Of a DNA stretch of 64,000 nucleotides, positions 54,370 to 63,944 are shown piece by piece. Each line of letters starts with the position of its first letter. Within the stretch, counting starts at the first letter, position 1. This DNA is from Paenibacillus timonensis (GTDB lineage Bacteria; Bacillota; Bacilli; Paenibacillales; Paenibacillaceae), in NCBI RefSeq assembly GCF_022427145.1, contig NZ_JAKSXN010000025.1, positions 1-64,000 of the forward strand, written 5' to 3'. The notes under the pieces are model-generated. The model did no database searches. It was not told where the DNA came from and worked only from the letters and a program-made list of their open reading frames with translations. Position numbers and translations under genes: made by a program.

Positions 54370-55320
54370 ATGAACCGTTCCTTTATCGAGGCCTTACGCC
54401 ATAACGCGCTTGATGAGCTGCAGCGAATTCCGAAAAGCGACTTGCATAGTCACGCCGGACGCGGCGGCAGCATCGCCTATATCGAAGCCTGGTCCGGTGC
54501 CCAAATCGATCCCCCGAACCGCCCGTTCGACTCATTGCGGGACATGCAGGCCTGGTTCGAGTCCAACATCAAAATCCATTGCCGCGGGATCCAAGGCTAC
54601 TTAAAACGGATCGAGGCGTCCTTTGCTCAGGCGCAAACCGACCGAATCAAGGTGTTGGCCCTTGGCTTCGGCCTGGATGAAATCGCCGCCTTGGGCGGAA
54701 TGGGGACATTTACGGGAATTATGGATGATCTGCAGAGCCGTTTTGCTCCCGATACGCTGTTTTTTCCCGAGTTATCCTTAGGCAGGGAAAGCCGTGTCGA
54801 GGATCTACTAACTCAAATCGAGGAGGTATTGGCCTATCGCTGGTTCACCTCCATCGACATCTGCAACGATGAATTGGCTCAGCCGATCCGCCATTTCAAA
54901 CCGGTTTACCGGCTTGCCAAGGCCGCAGGCTTAAAGCTCAAAGCGCATGTCGGGGAATTCGGTACGCCGGACGATGTTCGGGAAGCCGTGGAAGAACTGG
55001 AACTGGATGAGGTTCACCACGGCATCGCGGCGGCTCGTTCCGTCTCCGTGATGAATTGGCTTGCCGATCACCGCATCCGCTTGAATGTCTGCCCGACGAG
55101 CAACGTCATGCTGGGCGTGGCGGACAGCTACGCCCGTCATCCCCTTCGCAAGCTTTACGACAACGGGGTCCCCGTGACCATCAACACGGATGACCTTTTG
55201 ATTTTCAACCAAAGCGTTTCGCAAGAGTTTCTGAACTTGTACCGATCCGGACTCATGACCGCAGAAGAGCTCGACGGGATCAGGGAAACCGGGTTGAATT
55301 ATGCCGTTCCTCCTAAATAA
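54370..55320 (+). CDS. adenosine deaminase-family protein
   Basis: The 316-residue metal-dependent deaminase has all signature elements: KSDLHSHAGRG (first metal His pair), KLKAHVGEFG (His and catalytic Glu), DEVHHGIAAA (His), LNVCPTSNVMLG and TINTDDLLIF (metal Asp). It is probably a purine-nucleoside or adenine-type deaminase. The exact base is not deducible. GGAGGTG precedes ATG 54370. Its 3' end overlaps the converging small-protein gene by 8 bp. Confidence 0.92.
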   Translation: MNRSFIEALRHNALDELQRIPKSDLHSHAGRGGSIAYIEAWSGAQIDPPNRPFDSLRDMQAWFESNIKIHCRGIQGYLKRIEASFAQAQTDRIKVLALGFGLDEIAALGGMGTFTGIMDDLQSRFAPDTLFFPELSLGRESRVEDLLTQIEEVLAYRWFTSIDICNDELAQPIRHFKPVYRLAKAAGLKLKAHVGEFGTPDDVREAVEELELDEVHHGIAAARSVSVMNWLADHRIRLNVCPTSNVMLGVADSYARHPLRKLYDNGVPVTINTDDLLIFNQSVSQEFLNLYRSGLMTAEELDGIRETGLNYAVPPK

Positions 55321-55510
55321 ACATCACTAAGACCAACACAACAGCAGCAACGCCGATGGCGTACATCACGCCTAGCCGAAGCCAATTCCGGCCCGTTTGT
55401 TGGGTGTAGCGCGAATTTTCTTCCCGATTGCTTGGCGATTGTCCGATCCGTATCGTCGCGATCAAAGCAAACGCCAAAATCAGTATAATGGCAATGCTTA
55501 ACCATGCCAT
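55313..55510 (-). CDS. small two-helix membrane protein (possibly BshB3-like)
   Basis: The 65-residue protein has two hydrophobic helices (3-22 and 47-65) joined by a polar loop with Tyr and Asn-Trp (SRYTQQTGRNWLRLGVMYAI). The layout resembles the short proteins annotated as potential BshB3 contributors to bacillithiol synthesis, but I cannot confirm this. ATG 55510 lies 8 nt after AGGAGG; GTG 55519 is too close. Confidence 0.65.
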   Translation of the reverse strand: MAWLSIAIILILAFALIATIRIGQSPSNREENSRYTQQTGRNWLRLGVMYAIGVAAVVLVLVMFI

Positions 55511-55613
55511 ACCCATCACCTCCTAGAGCGAGTCGTTGTCCCTATTATAATCAGACCTGGCCAATCGTGCACCCGCGATTATTGGATTTCCCGATAAAAG
55601 CCGCCCCGGACAG

Positions 55614-55647
55614 CAAAACCCCCAACCGTCATCGGTCAGGGGGTTTG
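55614..55647. terminator. terminator
   Basis: AAACCCCC / GGGGGTTT arms around a 15-base loop with A/T flanks on both sides. It lies 65 bp beyond the stop of the secreted-protein gene. Confidence 0.6.
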
Positions 55648-55711
55648 CCGCATTTCGCGAGTTTCTCTTTTTGTTATGTTCCAACCTTTTTCCCGGTCCT
55701 GCTGCCTTCGG

Positions 55712-56317
55712 TTACTTGGACTGCTCCTGTTCCAGCTTGTCGATTTCGGCCTCATACTGTTTGAATAAGTCGGCCAAAGCGGATTTGATGATTTTTTCAT
55801 CCTTTGACTCGACCGCTTTCGCCAAATCCATCTGGCTTTGAAGCAAGGTATCCGCAATAGGGACTGCCGGGGTTAACGTCATCATTCCATCCTTATTGGC
55901 CACTTTAAGATCGCCGGCTCCCGTGATGTGGGGGCCGCTCTTTAATTTCACCGAGACGCCGTCCTGAGCCTTCATCGCTTGAACGATCAGCGCCTTCCCA
56001 CCGGCAGGCGGCACGATGCCGTCTCCGGTTGGCGCCGCCTTGATGTCCAAGGTGACCGCTTTGAAGTTAACGGCAAGCTCCTCATACTTTTTCAACAAGC
56101 TAGTCCATGCCGAAACCGTATCCGGCGCATATTGCTTGGCGATTGCCGCCGGATCCTCGAACTTCACCGTCACAGCAGCCTGGGCGGCAACGGTTTGAGG
56201 GGCATCAGGGGATGCCGTTTCTTCGGCATTTGCTGCCGCGGGACTTGCAATAGCCGATACCAGCAGCGCCGATAAGGCAATTTTCTGCACGATCTTTCCG
56301 TTACTGAGGTTCATCAT
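55712..56317 (-). CDS. secreted protein of unknown function
   Basis: The 201-residue protein has a signal peptide (IVQKIALSALLVSAIASPAA, cleavage near AANA) and an acidic mature domain. This contains a helical segment (VSAWTSLLKKYEELAVNFKA), a Gly-rich turn and a charged C-terminal helix (DLFKQYEAEIDKLEQEQSK). No family is recognised. ATG 56317 follows AAGGAGC. It is divergent from a two-component system, which may regulate or sense it. Confidence 0.75.
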   Translation of the reverse strand: MMNLSNGKIVQKIALSALLVSAIASPAAANAEETASPDAPQTVAAQAAVTVKFEDPAAIAKQYAPDTVSAWTSLLKKYEELAVNFKAVTLDIKAAPTGDGIVPPAGGKALIVQAMKAQDGVSVKLKSGPHITGAGDLKVANKDGMMTLTPAVPIADTLLQSQMDLAKAVESKDEKIIKSALADLFKQYEAEIDKLEQEQSK

Positions 56318-56471
56318 CTGAAACACGCTCCTTGAAAGGGGATTTTGTCTTGCACGTCCAAGTGTATCTCCAGGCAATGGCAGGACATTGGTGGAATTAT
56401 GGAAAAACGATGGCAGAAGTCGCAAGCAACAACCCCGTTGTTATAATAATGAGGAAAGGAGAGTCGAACTC

Positions 56472-57185
56472 ATGAACGATTATTTCATCGCCGTCGTGGA
56501 CGATGACCAACATATCCGCAATCTCGTCGAAGCCTATTTGGTGAAAGAAAACTTTCGGACCATCGGGCTGTCGTCCGCCGAAGAAGCCTGGGTGCTCTGG
56601 CAGAACGACCCTCCCGATCTCTGGGTGCTCGACATCATGCTGCCGGGAATGGACGGCTACGAACTGTGCCGGCGCATCCGCGAAGAAGCCGATGTGCCCA
56701 TCGTGATCATTTCCGCCAAAGACAGCGAGGTCGATAAAATCATGGGACTTGAATTCGGGAGCGACGATTATTTGGTCAAACCGTTCAGTCCAAGAGAATT
56801 GGTCGCCCGGGTGAAAAGGCACTTGCAGCGTTGGTATAAACTGCGCCCGTCCGATGAGATACCGGAAGCCGCCTCCGCCCAGCTCATCCTGAAGATCGGC
56901 CCGCTGCGGCTCCTGCCGGAAGAACGCCGCGTATTCTGGGACAAGCACGAGGTCGACCTGACGTTTAAGGAATTTTCCCTGTTACAAGCGTTCGCGGAGC
57001 ATCCGAACCGCGCCTTTACCCGGGAAGAACTGCTCATTCTCGTCTGGGGCGACGATTATTTCGGAAGCGATCGGGCGGTCGACCATTTAATCAAACGGCT
57101 GCGCAAAAAAATCGAGCAGTTGCCGATCGAGGCGGTTTGGGGACATGGATATCGGATGCGTGCGGAAGGCGGGGATCTGTTGTGA
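56472..57185 (+). CDS. OmpR/PhoB-family response regulator
   Basis: The 237-residue protein has a receiver with D10-D12, phospho-acceptor D54 (LWVLDIMLPGMDG) and Lys in DDYLVKPFSPRE, and a winged helix ending VWGHGYRM. ATG 56472 follows AAAGGAGAG, with an open but site-less extension upstream. The last four bases overlap the GTG start of the kinase. Confidence 0.94.
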   Translation: MNDYFIAVVDDDQHIRNLVEAYLVKENFRTIGLSSAEEAWVLWQNDPPDLWVLDIMLPGMDGYELCRRIREEADVPIVIISAKDSEVDKIMGLEFGSDDYLVKPFSPRELVARVKRHLQRWYKLRPSDEIPEAASAQLILKIGPLRLLPEERRVFWDKHEVDLTFKEFSLLQAFAEHPNRAFTREELLILVWGDDYFGSDRAVDHLIKRLRKKIEQLPIEAVWGHGYRMRAEGGDLL

Positions 57186-58558
57186 AATTGGTGCACCAAA
57201 TCAACCTGGCGTTCGGCCTGCTCCTGGTGGTGATTCTGGGAGCGACCGCCACGATCATTCACTTCGTTTTGCTGGAGCATCTGATCGACGCAAAGAAGCA
57301 GGAAATGAGAACGCTCGGCGCCAGCGTGGCGGTCAGCATGCAAAATCAGCCCCTACGGGCCGAGCCTGCCGTGAATAGCACCACATGGCAAGGGACCGCC
57401 GTACCTCTTGCCTCCGGGGTGCAAGCCATCGTTGCCGACGCTAACGGGAACGTCTTGTCCGGAACGCTTCCCGCCCAGCCTTTGGTTGCCGGCAACATCG
57501 CGCTTGCGCCTGTCGGTATGGTCGAAAGCGAGCCGCTGAACCAAAAGAAGTTGGAAGCACTGCAAGCAGGCGAAGACAACCGTTATATCGTTGCGGTCAG
57601 TTCCCTTCCTCAAGGCACACTGACGCTAGTCACGCCGATGAGCACGGTCAGCGCAATCGAGCGCGCGTTATACGTGCGGTTGCTAATCGTTCTTGGCATC
57701 GGCGCGGTGCTTGTCCTGCTGCTTAGCCTCGTGATCACGCGCAAGCTCATTAACCCGCTGATGAAGCTGAGGGATGAATTGAAGAAAGTGAAAGAACGCC
57801 GGTTCGCGGAGGTAAGGCAGATTCGGGCCGGTGGCGAGATCGGGACCGTGGCTCAAACCGTGTATGAATTGGCCGGCGAATTAGACCGCTATATCCAGGT
57901 ACAGAAGCAATTTTTCCAGAACGCTTCCCATGAGTTGAAAACCCCGCTGATGTCGATCTCGGGGTATGCGGAAGCGATTCGTGACGGCGTTTTTGAAGGG
58001 GAGCATACGCAAAAAGGGTTGGATATCATTCTTAGCGAAAGCGGCCGGTTGAAACGAATCGTCTCCGAGATGACGCTGCTCGCGAAGCTGGACAGCGAGG
58101 CGGATATTTTCCATCCGACGGGGATTGCCGTCAAGGAGTTGCTGGAGGAGACGGCTGAACGCGTAAATCCGCTGCTTAAGGACAAGAACTTAAGTCTGGC
58201 CGTCGAGTATGCGGACGAAGCTGCGGAACGGGCAACCGTGAGCGCCGATCGGGACAAACTGTCCCAAGCCCTGCTGAACGTGGTCGCCAATGCCGCCAGA
58301 CACGCTAACCGGGCGATCGATATCCGCGTCGGCGTAAGTCGGGATCGGGTCATGATCGCGGTTGCCGACGACGGACGGGGAATTCCCGAGGAGCTGCTGC
58401 CGCACCTGTTCCACCGTTTCGTGAAAGGCAAAGACGGCGAAAACGGATTGGGACTCGCCATCTCCCGGGCCATCGTTGAACGCTGCGGCGGTCAGATTGA
58501 GGCTGCCAACCAAACGAACGGGGGCGCTTTGTTTTCGGTCACCCTCCCGGCGCTATAG
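57182..58558 (+). CDS. sensor histidine kinase
   Basis: The 458-residue membrane kinase has TM1 at about 8-30, a sensor loop to about 165, TM2 at about 170-192, a HAMP-like linker, HisKA (NASHELKTPLMSISGYAEAI) and HATPase motifs (NVVANAARHA, ADDGRGIPEELL, GENGLGLAIS). Its GTG start at 57182 overlaps the regulator stop (GTGA). The signal is unknown. Confidence 0.92.
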   Translation: MKLVHQINLAFGLLLVVILGATATIIHFVLLEHLIDAKKQEMRTLGASVAVSMQNQPLRAEPAVNSTTWQGTAVPLASGVQAIVADANGNVLSGTLPAQPLVAGNIALAPVGMVESEPLNQKKLEALQAGEDNRYIVAVSSLPQGTLTLVTPMSTVSAIERALYVRLLIVLGIGAVLVLLLSLVITRKLINPLMKLRDELKKVKERRFAEVRQIRAGGEIGTVAQTVYELAGELDRYIQVQKQFFQNASHELKTPLMSISGYAEAIRDGVFEGEHTQKGLDIILSESGRLKRIVSEMTLLAKLDSEADIFHPTGIAVKELLEETAERVNPLLKDKNLSLAVEYADEAAERATVSADRDKLSQALLNVVANAARHANRAIDIRVGVSRDRVMIAVADDGRGIPEELLPHLFHRFVKGKDGENGLGLAISRAIVERCGGQIEAANQTNGGALFSVTLPAL

Positions 58559-58618
58559 CATCTTCTTTCTTTGCTCTTAATATATTGGAGTCAGGAAGGC
58601 GAAGGGGAGGATGAAAAG

Positions 58619-59404
58619 ATGGAATTAAACCAGGCTCAAGTTCAGCGCGCGTTGTTCTTGGCCGCGGTCTGCGGCCAAACCTACGCGCAATTCGCGAACC
58701 CGGACGGTACGTTTGTCCTCCCTCCCCCTTATGCGTTGTACGATACCCTCGAAGCGAAATCCTTGATCGGCCTTTGGGAGCGCTTCGGATTTATAGGGCA
58801 TTCGGCGGACGAGATCGTCATCGCTTTCCGGGGCACCAGCTCGGCGTCCAACTGGGTCGCCGATGCCATCGCGACGCAGCAGAAGTTCAAATGGGTCAAG
58901 GATGCGGGCCACACGCACCGGGGATTTACCGGCATTTATGCCTCGTCCCGCCGTCAGATCCATTCCGCGCTCCGTCGGCTGCCGGAGGACAAGACGTTAT
59001 ATATCACGGGTCATAGCCTGGGGGCCGCGCTGGCTACGTTATGCGCGATGGATATCGCCGCCAATTCGAATCGCGTTCCCATCCTGTTTACGTTCGGTTC
59101 ACCCCGTGTCGGAGACCCGGATTTCGTTCATGCCTTTGCACAGCAGGTCCCGAACAGTTATCGGATTCATAATGAATTCGATGCTGTGACCCACGTGCCT
59201 CCAACGATTTTCAAGCTGCCAAAACAAGAAAAAACCTACTACTACCGTCATGTCCCCGCCTCTTGCCCCTTGTACTTCGCCGACGCTTCTTTATCGTCGA
59301 ACCATGTCATCGGCAGCTATTTTGCCGAGCTGGCCAAACTTGACTCCGGTTACGCCCATCATTTATCCTCCGTGAACCCTTCATTTTGCCCGGATCCAGC
59401 TTGA
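58619..59404 (+). CDS. class 3 lipase-like alpha/beta hydrolase
   Basis: The 261-residue protein has nucleophile elbow YITGHSLGAALATLC, catalytic Asp in HNEFDAVTHVPP and a C-terminal His near SSNHVIGSYF. IVIAFRGTSSASNWVAD is the oxyanion-side block of Lipase_3. There is no signal peptide, so the product is intracellular or exported by another route. ATG 58619 is 8 nt after GGGGAGG. It lies 60 bp after the kinase gene and may share its transcript. Confidence 0.9.
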   Translation: MELNQAQVQRALFLAAVCGQTYAQFANPDGTFVLPPPYALYDTLEAKSLIGLWERFGFIGHSADEIVIAFRGTSSASNWVADAIATQQKFKWVKDAGHTHRGFTGIYASSRRQIHSALRRLPEDKTLYITGHSLGAALATLCAMDIAANSNRVPILFTFGSPRVGDPDFVHAFAQQVPNSYRIHNEFDAVTHVPPTIFKLPKQEKTYYYRHVPASCPLYFADASLSSNHVIGSYFAELAKLDSGYAHHLSSVNPSFCPDPA

Positions 59405-59664
59405 TCGTCGATTGTTACTTACTCAAATGAATGCGGAAAACGCTGAAACGGCGGTTAGCAGCATCGCGACTCGAAACATCCCTGCCTCACCTCCATGGGA
59501 TTCGCACGGTTCCCCTCTCCCTTCTCGCATCTTTGCATGATTATCCCCTTCGATCAGGGAGTAGAGTCGGGGATTCACTTTCTCTCTTCTGATCCAACGG
59601 GATAATTGTGCAAAGAGCGTACAGGACAGTAAGAGCGTCCATCCGCTGCAAAATCCGAGTAAGC
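59405..59664. other. intergenic region
   Basis: No firm gene is seen. A minus-strand frame of 18 codons (59423-59479, hydrophobic, begins MFRVAMLLTAVSAF) has a strong GGAGGTGAGG upstream. It could be a small membrane peptide, but is too short to judge. The rest shows no coding or promoter pattern that I trust. Confidence 0.35.
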
Positions 59665-59706
59665 AAAAAGCTCTTGAATTCTATGAAGAGAATTCAAGAG
59701 CTTTTT
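59665..59706 (-). terminator. terminator of the second tRNA-Leu gene
   Basis: An 18-bp perfect stem with arms at 59665-59682 and 59689-59706 (AAAAAGCTCTTGAATTCT on the plus strand), with T-runs on the exit side. It is related in sequence to the terminator of the first copy. Confidence 0.85.
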
Positions 59707-59717
59707 GGTTTAACGAA

Positions 59718-59802
<85 letters not shown>

Positions 59803-59857
59803 TTGGCATCGGGTACCCGCGAAAAGCCATCAGCTTTTTTTCGCGGCGACAAGATAT

Positions 59858-59886
59858 AAAATATCATGCGCCGCGAAAAGAGTCAA
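59858..59886 (-). promoter_or_regulatory. tRNA-Leu promoter (copy 2)
   Basis: On the minus strand, TTGACT (59881-59886), 17 bp and TATTTT (59858-59863). The -35 and its flank match copy 1; the spacer differs. Confidence 0.75.
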
Positions 59887-59891
59887 CCCTT

Positions 59892-61503
59892 TTATTCCAC
59901 CGTGATGGAATGCAATTCGATTCGGCCTCCCTGCACGCTGACGACGAGCGCGGAATCGGCTGCCTGCGCAAGCAAGCCGCTGACGCGGCATGGATCGCTG
60001 CTTGGCGACAGCACCGCGCGCGCTCTCTCCATCCTGCATGATGGTTACGATCGCGGCCTCTCTGCATACCAGCTCCAACTTCACTGTATTTCCCGCATCG
60101 ATGCCGCAGAACGAGTAAGCCGCAAACTCGCCGTCTGTCAGTTCCAACGCGAGGTTCTGCCAGCCGCTGTCGAACCCGAACTTCTTCGGTTGAGGTTCGC
60201 CATTGATCGGCACGATCTTCATGCCTGTTTTGGCCCGGTACTTATAGAGGTTCCCTTCCATGCGCCCCCCGCTGAAGGAGATCCCTCTTCCCGGAAGCTC
60301 GTCGAAATCCGTGCCGCGAACCCGGCAGCCCGGCTGACGGAACACCGCCGCCGTCACCTCCGGGCGTGGGGTGCAATTCTCCACCTTGATGTTTTCCAGA
60401 TAGGCATCAAGAATTTGCTGCACGCGTTCATAACTTGGCCGCGCTCCCCCTTCGGCGTAAGCGAGAAACTCGTCCCAGCCCTCGGGTTGATTTACGGTAT
60501 ACGGCGAGGTGGCCCGCTCCATCTTCTTCCACGGCCATAAATTGTAGCCGATCCCCAGCGACAAAGCCAGCGGATACATCGCAGCAAACCATTCCAGGTC
60601 GTTCTCCCCGGTCTCGCCCAGCCATAACGGCAGATCCAGCGCCTCGGAAAGCGCCAGAAACTCCTCGTACGCCTCTTTTCCGGGCTTGCAGGCATACCGA
60701 TGGAAATGAATGACCATGTTGGGATCGTACCGCTTATAAAATACGGCCGTATTCGTTGCCCAATGATGCCCTTCCACCGAGAGCAGATGCCGGTCATCGA
60801 TTTCCCGAATGGCAGCGATCACTTCCTCGTAAAACGCCGCCAATCGGCGGACGAGGTAATCCTCGTGTTTCCCCTCCATCAGCCCTGGGCGAACCGGCTC
60901 GTTCAGCAGGTCGTAACCGCCTACGATCCAGCGGTCGCGGTATCGGCGGGCCAGCTCCTTCCACAGCTCGATCCCTTTGTTCCAGCTGTCTTCATCGGTG
61001 AACAACCGAGGGAAATCGTCAACCGAATCGTCGATGTTGGCTCCGGTCTGCCCGCCAGGCGCACCGTGCAAGTCCAAGAAGGCATAGAGCCCAAATTCCT
61101 CGCACCAATCCAGGCAACGGTCGATCAGCGCAAAACCGTCCTCTTTCCAGCGAATGCCCGGCTCGTCCTCCATCAGGATCCGCCACCCGAACGGAATGCG
61201 CACCGAATTGTAGCCCTGTTCCGCCATCAGCCGAATATCTTCGCGGGTCACGTAATTATCTCGGAACCGCTTCCAAAATTGTTCGGCATATGAACTTCCG
61301 GCTGCTTCCCGTATGACCGCTTCGATCCGCCGAGGACGATCGAACCGGGAACTGTGGGACTTCCACATATATCCTTCGCATAATAGCCAGTTTCCGAGGC
61401 CCCAGCCCGTAAGCAGGATCTCCTCCCCGTCGCCGTTCACGATTCTTGTTCCTTCTGCGCGGAGAAAGCCTTTCACCCGCGAGCGATCCGTTTTCTCGTG
61501 CAT
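59892..61503 (-). pseudogene. GH5 cellulase-family protein with a C-terminal frameshift
   Basis: An endoglucanase-type GH5 barrel: acid/base Glu in LLNEPVRPG, nucleophile Glu in LWLGETGEND, substrate-side HRYACKPG, followed by a beta-sandwich tail. There is no signal peptide. ATG 61503 follows GAGAGGAG. Near 60014-60022 a GC run (CGCGCGCGG) carries one extra base. As read, the frame turns basic and runs on to 59830, across the tRNA promoter. In the other frame it gives ARVLSPSSDPCR, SALVVSVQGGRIELHSITVE and a stop at 59892, which is clearly the family-like end. The barrel itself is intact. Confidence 0.85.
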
Positions 61504-61762
61504 CGTTAGTCTCCTCTCGCTGCTCATCGGTTCTATCGGTATATCGATGAATCGGAACCATTATAACATCCCCTGATTTCGAGGACCTTTCGTCCCGATA
61601 TTTGCGACCCGCCACCCGAAAAATGCGACCTGCCAGGGCAAGCCTCTTCAAATGCGGAAATCCCCGTCATCTACGAAAACGTCCATGCCGAACTCACATC
61701 CTAGCATAAACTGCTAGAGAAGTTTAGTTGACAACACCGCATGGAATTAGAGGAGTTGATAT

Positions 61763-62548
61763 GTGATGCCGGAAGACTTACGGAATCGTGTAAAACTGAT
61801 TATCGAGATTCACTTTAACGATTGGGGCGGAACGCCGGACCGTTTAACCCAAACCTGGATCGAAAATCGGCTGGGCCTGTTCATGAAGTACACGCGAACA
61901 AGCTTGCAGCTTCAAACTTCCCAGGACTTTTCCTGTTATGTGCTGTACGATCCGGGATCCGAACGAACGGTGCAGGAGGTCCTGAGCCGTTACGCGCCGC
62001 TGCCGAAAAACATTCGCTTCGTAACCCCGAAGGCCTATCATGCCCAGGTCGCGAAAGACATCGCCGGCTATCCCCGCTTCTACCGTGTTTACCTCTCCAG
62101 CGACGATATGTACCATAAGGAGTTCATCCGAAAACTGCGGGCATGGACGCCGCAAAAGGATACGCTTGCGCTGGTGCCCCAATACGGCTACATTTACGAT
62201 TCGGTACAACACCGGCTGGGCAAATTTTTCTTCTGGCTGCCGAGCTATGGCGCGACGATCCATGACGTAGGGAAGTATTTGAAGGGCCAGGAGCCAAAGG
62301 TCTCCTGGCGCGACGCCTTAAAAGTCCCCCACGAATTTATTCATGTAAAAGAACCGATTTGGATCAATCATATTCATGCCTTGAACACGGGAATGTCTTT
62401 TGATAGAGCAAGTAACTGGACGATTCCCGGCATCAAGGATGCCATGCATATAGAGCCTTGGGAGGACAGCCAGCGATCCAGAGCCTACTTTGGCCCGGAA
62501 ATCGCCAGTCCAAGCGAAATCAAACGGGTACTGTCCAACTTCTGCTAG
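61763..62548 (+). CDS. putative glycosyltransferase (rhamnosyltransferase-like)
   Basis: The 261-residue protein has a GT-A-like layout: RTSLQLQTSQDFSCYVLYD near the nucleotide site and a probable metal motif in YLSSDDMYHKEFIRKL. It resembles proteins annotated as putative rhamnosyl transferase. The acceptor is unknown. There is no membrane segment. GTG 61763 (7 nt after AGGAG) or ATG 61766 is the start. Confidence 0.7.
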   Translation: MMPEDLRNRVKLIIEIHFNDWGGTPDRLTQTWIENRLGLFMKYTRTSLQLQTSQDFSCYVLYDPGSERTVQEVLSRYAPLPKNIRFVTPKAYHAQVAKDIAGYPRFYRVYLSSDDMYHKEFIRKLRAWTPQKDTLALVPQYGYIYDSVQHRLGKFFFWLPSYGATIHDVGKYLKGQEPKVSWRDALKVPHEFIHVKEPIWINHIHALNTGMSFDRASNWTIPGIKDAMHIEPWEDSQRSRAYFGPEIASPSEIKRVLSNFC

Positions 62549-62554
62549 CGCCGC

Positions 62555-62690
62555 TCCACTAAAACGCACGTCCCGCACATTGCCCAAGTAGAACCCGCGC
62601 CCCGCCGCCATCATGGCGGGGCGGCCGGGAATCGCGTCCTTCGCCATCGAGATCTCGATGTGATCGAAGGTAATTTCCGAAATGAACCGT
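62555..62690 (-). pseudogene. GH28 polygalacturonase remnant
   Basis: The minus strand encodes about 44 residues of the C-terminal beta-helix of family 28: ITFDHIEISMAKDAIPGRPA then MMAAGRGFYLGNVRDVRFSG. Both ends are cut: upstream is unrelated sequence, and downstream the frame enters the antisense of the glycosyltransferase gene. It is a relic of a pectin-degrading enzyme. Confidence 0.65.
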
Positions 62691-62722
62691 ATCGAATTGC
62701 ATCTTTCAGCAAACAAGGCGAT

Positions 62723-62763
62723 CAACAGCTCGCAGTTCCGTTCATGTAACTTGCGAGCTGTTG
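62723..62763 (-). terminator. hairpin after the oxidoreductase gene
   Basis: CAACAGCTCGCA / TGCGAGCTGTTG near-perfect arms (one unpaired position) lie 6 bp past the stop. The T-tract on the minus strand is weak. Confidence 0.55.
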
Positions 62764-62768
62764 CCCTT

Positions 62769-63803
62769 TTATTCAAACTGCTCCAGCACCACTTTGCCTA
62801 CCGAACGCCCCGTTTCCAGCATCGCATGCGCTTTCCGCAGATTGTCCGCGTTAATCGGCGTAAGCTTCTCGGCTACCGTCGTGCGGATCAGCCCCCGGTC
62901 CACCAAAACCGCCAGCTCGTTCAACAGCTTATGCTGCTCGATCATGTCCGCCGTTTCGAACATCGGACGGGTAAACATCAACTCCCATACGAAGGTGACG
63001 CTTTTGTCTTTCAGCATCGTCAGATTAAGCCGTTCATCCGTTTCTACGATCGAGCAGATTTTCCCCTGCGGCGCAATGGCGTCCGCCATGTTCTTCCAGT
63101 GCTTTTCGGTGCTGTTCAGGCAGAAGATATAGTCCACGTTCGCCAAGCCAAGCGCCTTCAACTGCGGAACGAAGTCCTCGTAGTGGTTGATGATCTGATC
63201 CGCGCCAAGCCCCTTTGCCCAAGCGGCCGATTCCGGGCGGGAGGCGGTGCCGATAACGGTCAACCCCGCATATTTGGCCAGTTGGACCGCGATGGATCCA
63301 ACGCCGCCGGCGGCCCCGATGATCAGAATCGTTTTCCCCGGGTTAGCGCCTTGATCGGGAGAAATGCCCAAGCGGTGGAACAATCCTTCCCAGGCGGTGA
63401 TCGACGTCAGCGGCAACGCCGCGGCTTGCGCAAAGTCCAGCGAAGTCGGCTTCGAGCCGACGATTCGCTCGTCGACGAGATGAAATTCGCTATTTCCGCC
63501 GGGCCGCGTGATGCTGCCGGCATAATACACCTCGTCGCCCGGTTTAAAGAGCGTGCAGTCCGGTCCCGTCTGCTCAACGACGCCGGCTACATCCCAGCCG
63601 AGCACTCTTGGCTTGCTCTCCGTACGTTCTTTCGGCCCACGTACCTTCACGTCAACCGGATTGACGGAGACGGCTTGAACGCGGACCAGCAAATCCCGGC
63701 CCGTTGGCACAGGTTTCTCGATCTTCACGTCCAGCAAGCTATCGGGATGATCAATAGGTAAATATCGGGTTAGGCCAACCGCTTTCATAGTGGTTTCAGG
63801 CAT
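62769..63803 (-). CDS. zinc-free MDR oxidoreductase (quinone-oxidoreductase-like)
   Basis: The 344-residue medium-chain dehydrogenase has the NADPH loop IIGAAGGVGSIAVQLAKYAG. The substrate-domain start VSVNPVDVKVRGP is typical of the zeta-crystallin/ZADH1 group. The structural and catalytic zinc Cys are absent. It ends GRSVGKVVLEQF, a common family ending. A GGAGGAAAA ribosome binding site precedes ATG 63803. The substrate is unknown; it is probably a quinone or enone. Confidence 0.92.
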   Translation of the reverse strand: MPETTMKAVGLTRYLPIDHPDSLLDVKIEKPVPTGRDLLVRVQAVSVNPVDVKVRGPKERTESKPRVLGWDVAGVVEQTGPDCTLFKPGDEVYYAGSITRPGGNSEFHLVDERIVGSKPTSLDFAQAAALPLTSITAWEGLFHRLGISPDQGANPGKTILIIGAAGGVGSIAVQLAKYAGLTVIGTASRPESAAWAKGLGADQIINHYEDFVPQLKALGLANVDYIFCLNSTEKHWKNMADAIAPQGKICSIVETDERLNLTMLKDKSVTFVWELMFTRPMFETADMIEQHKLLNELAVLVDRGLIRTTVAEKLTPINADNLRKAHAMLETGRSVGKVVLEQFE

Positions 63804-63944
63804 GTTCGTTTTCCTCCTTCGGATTCAGTTGGATCACTACGTTTGCAAGTATATCGTCTAAGAAACGGATCCGTAAGTACGCACATTCGTGTTATATAGT
63901 ACCCATTTTTATACCGTTAGACGGTTTTACCGAATAGGATGGTT

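Noticed and set aside
59830-59891. Natural extended C-terminus of the GH5 enzyme
   Set aside because: It would run through the tRNA-Leu promoter, and the alternative frame gives a family-like ending. A frameshift is more likely.
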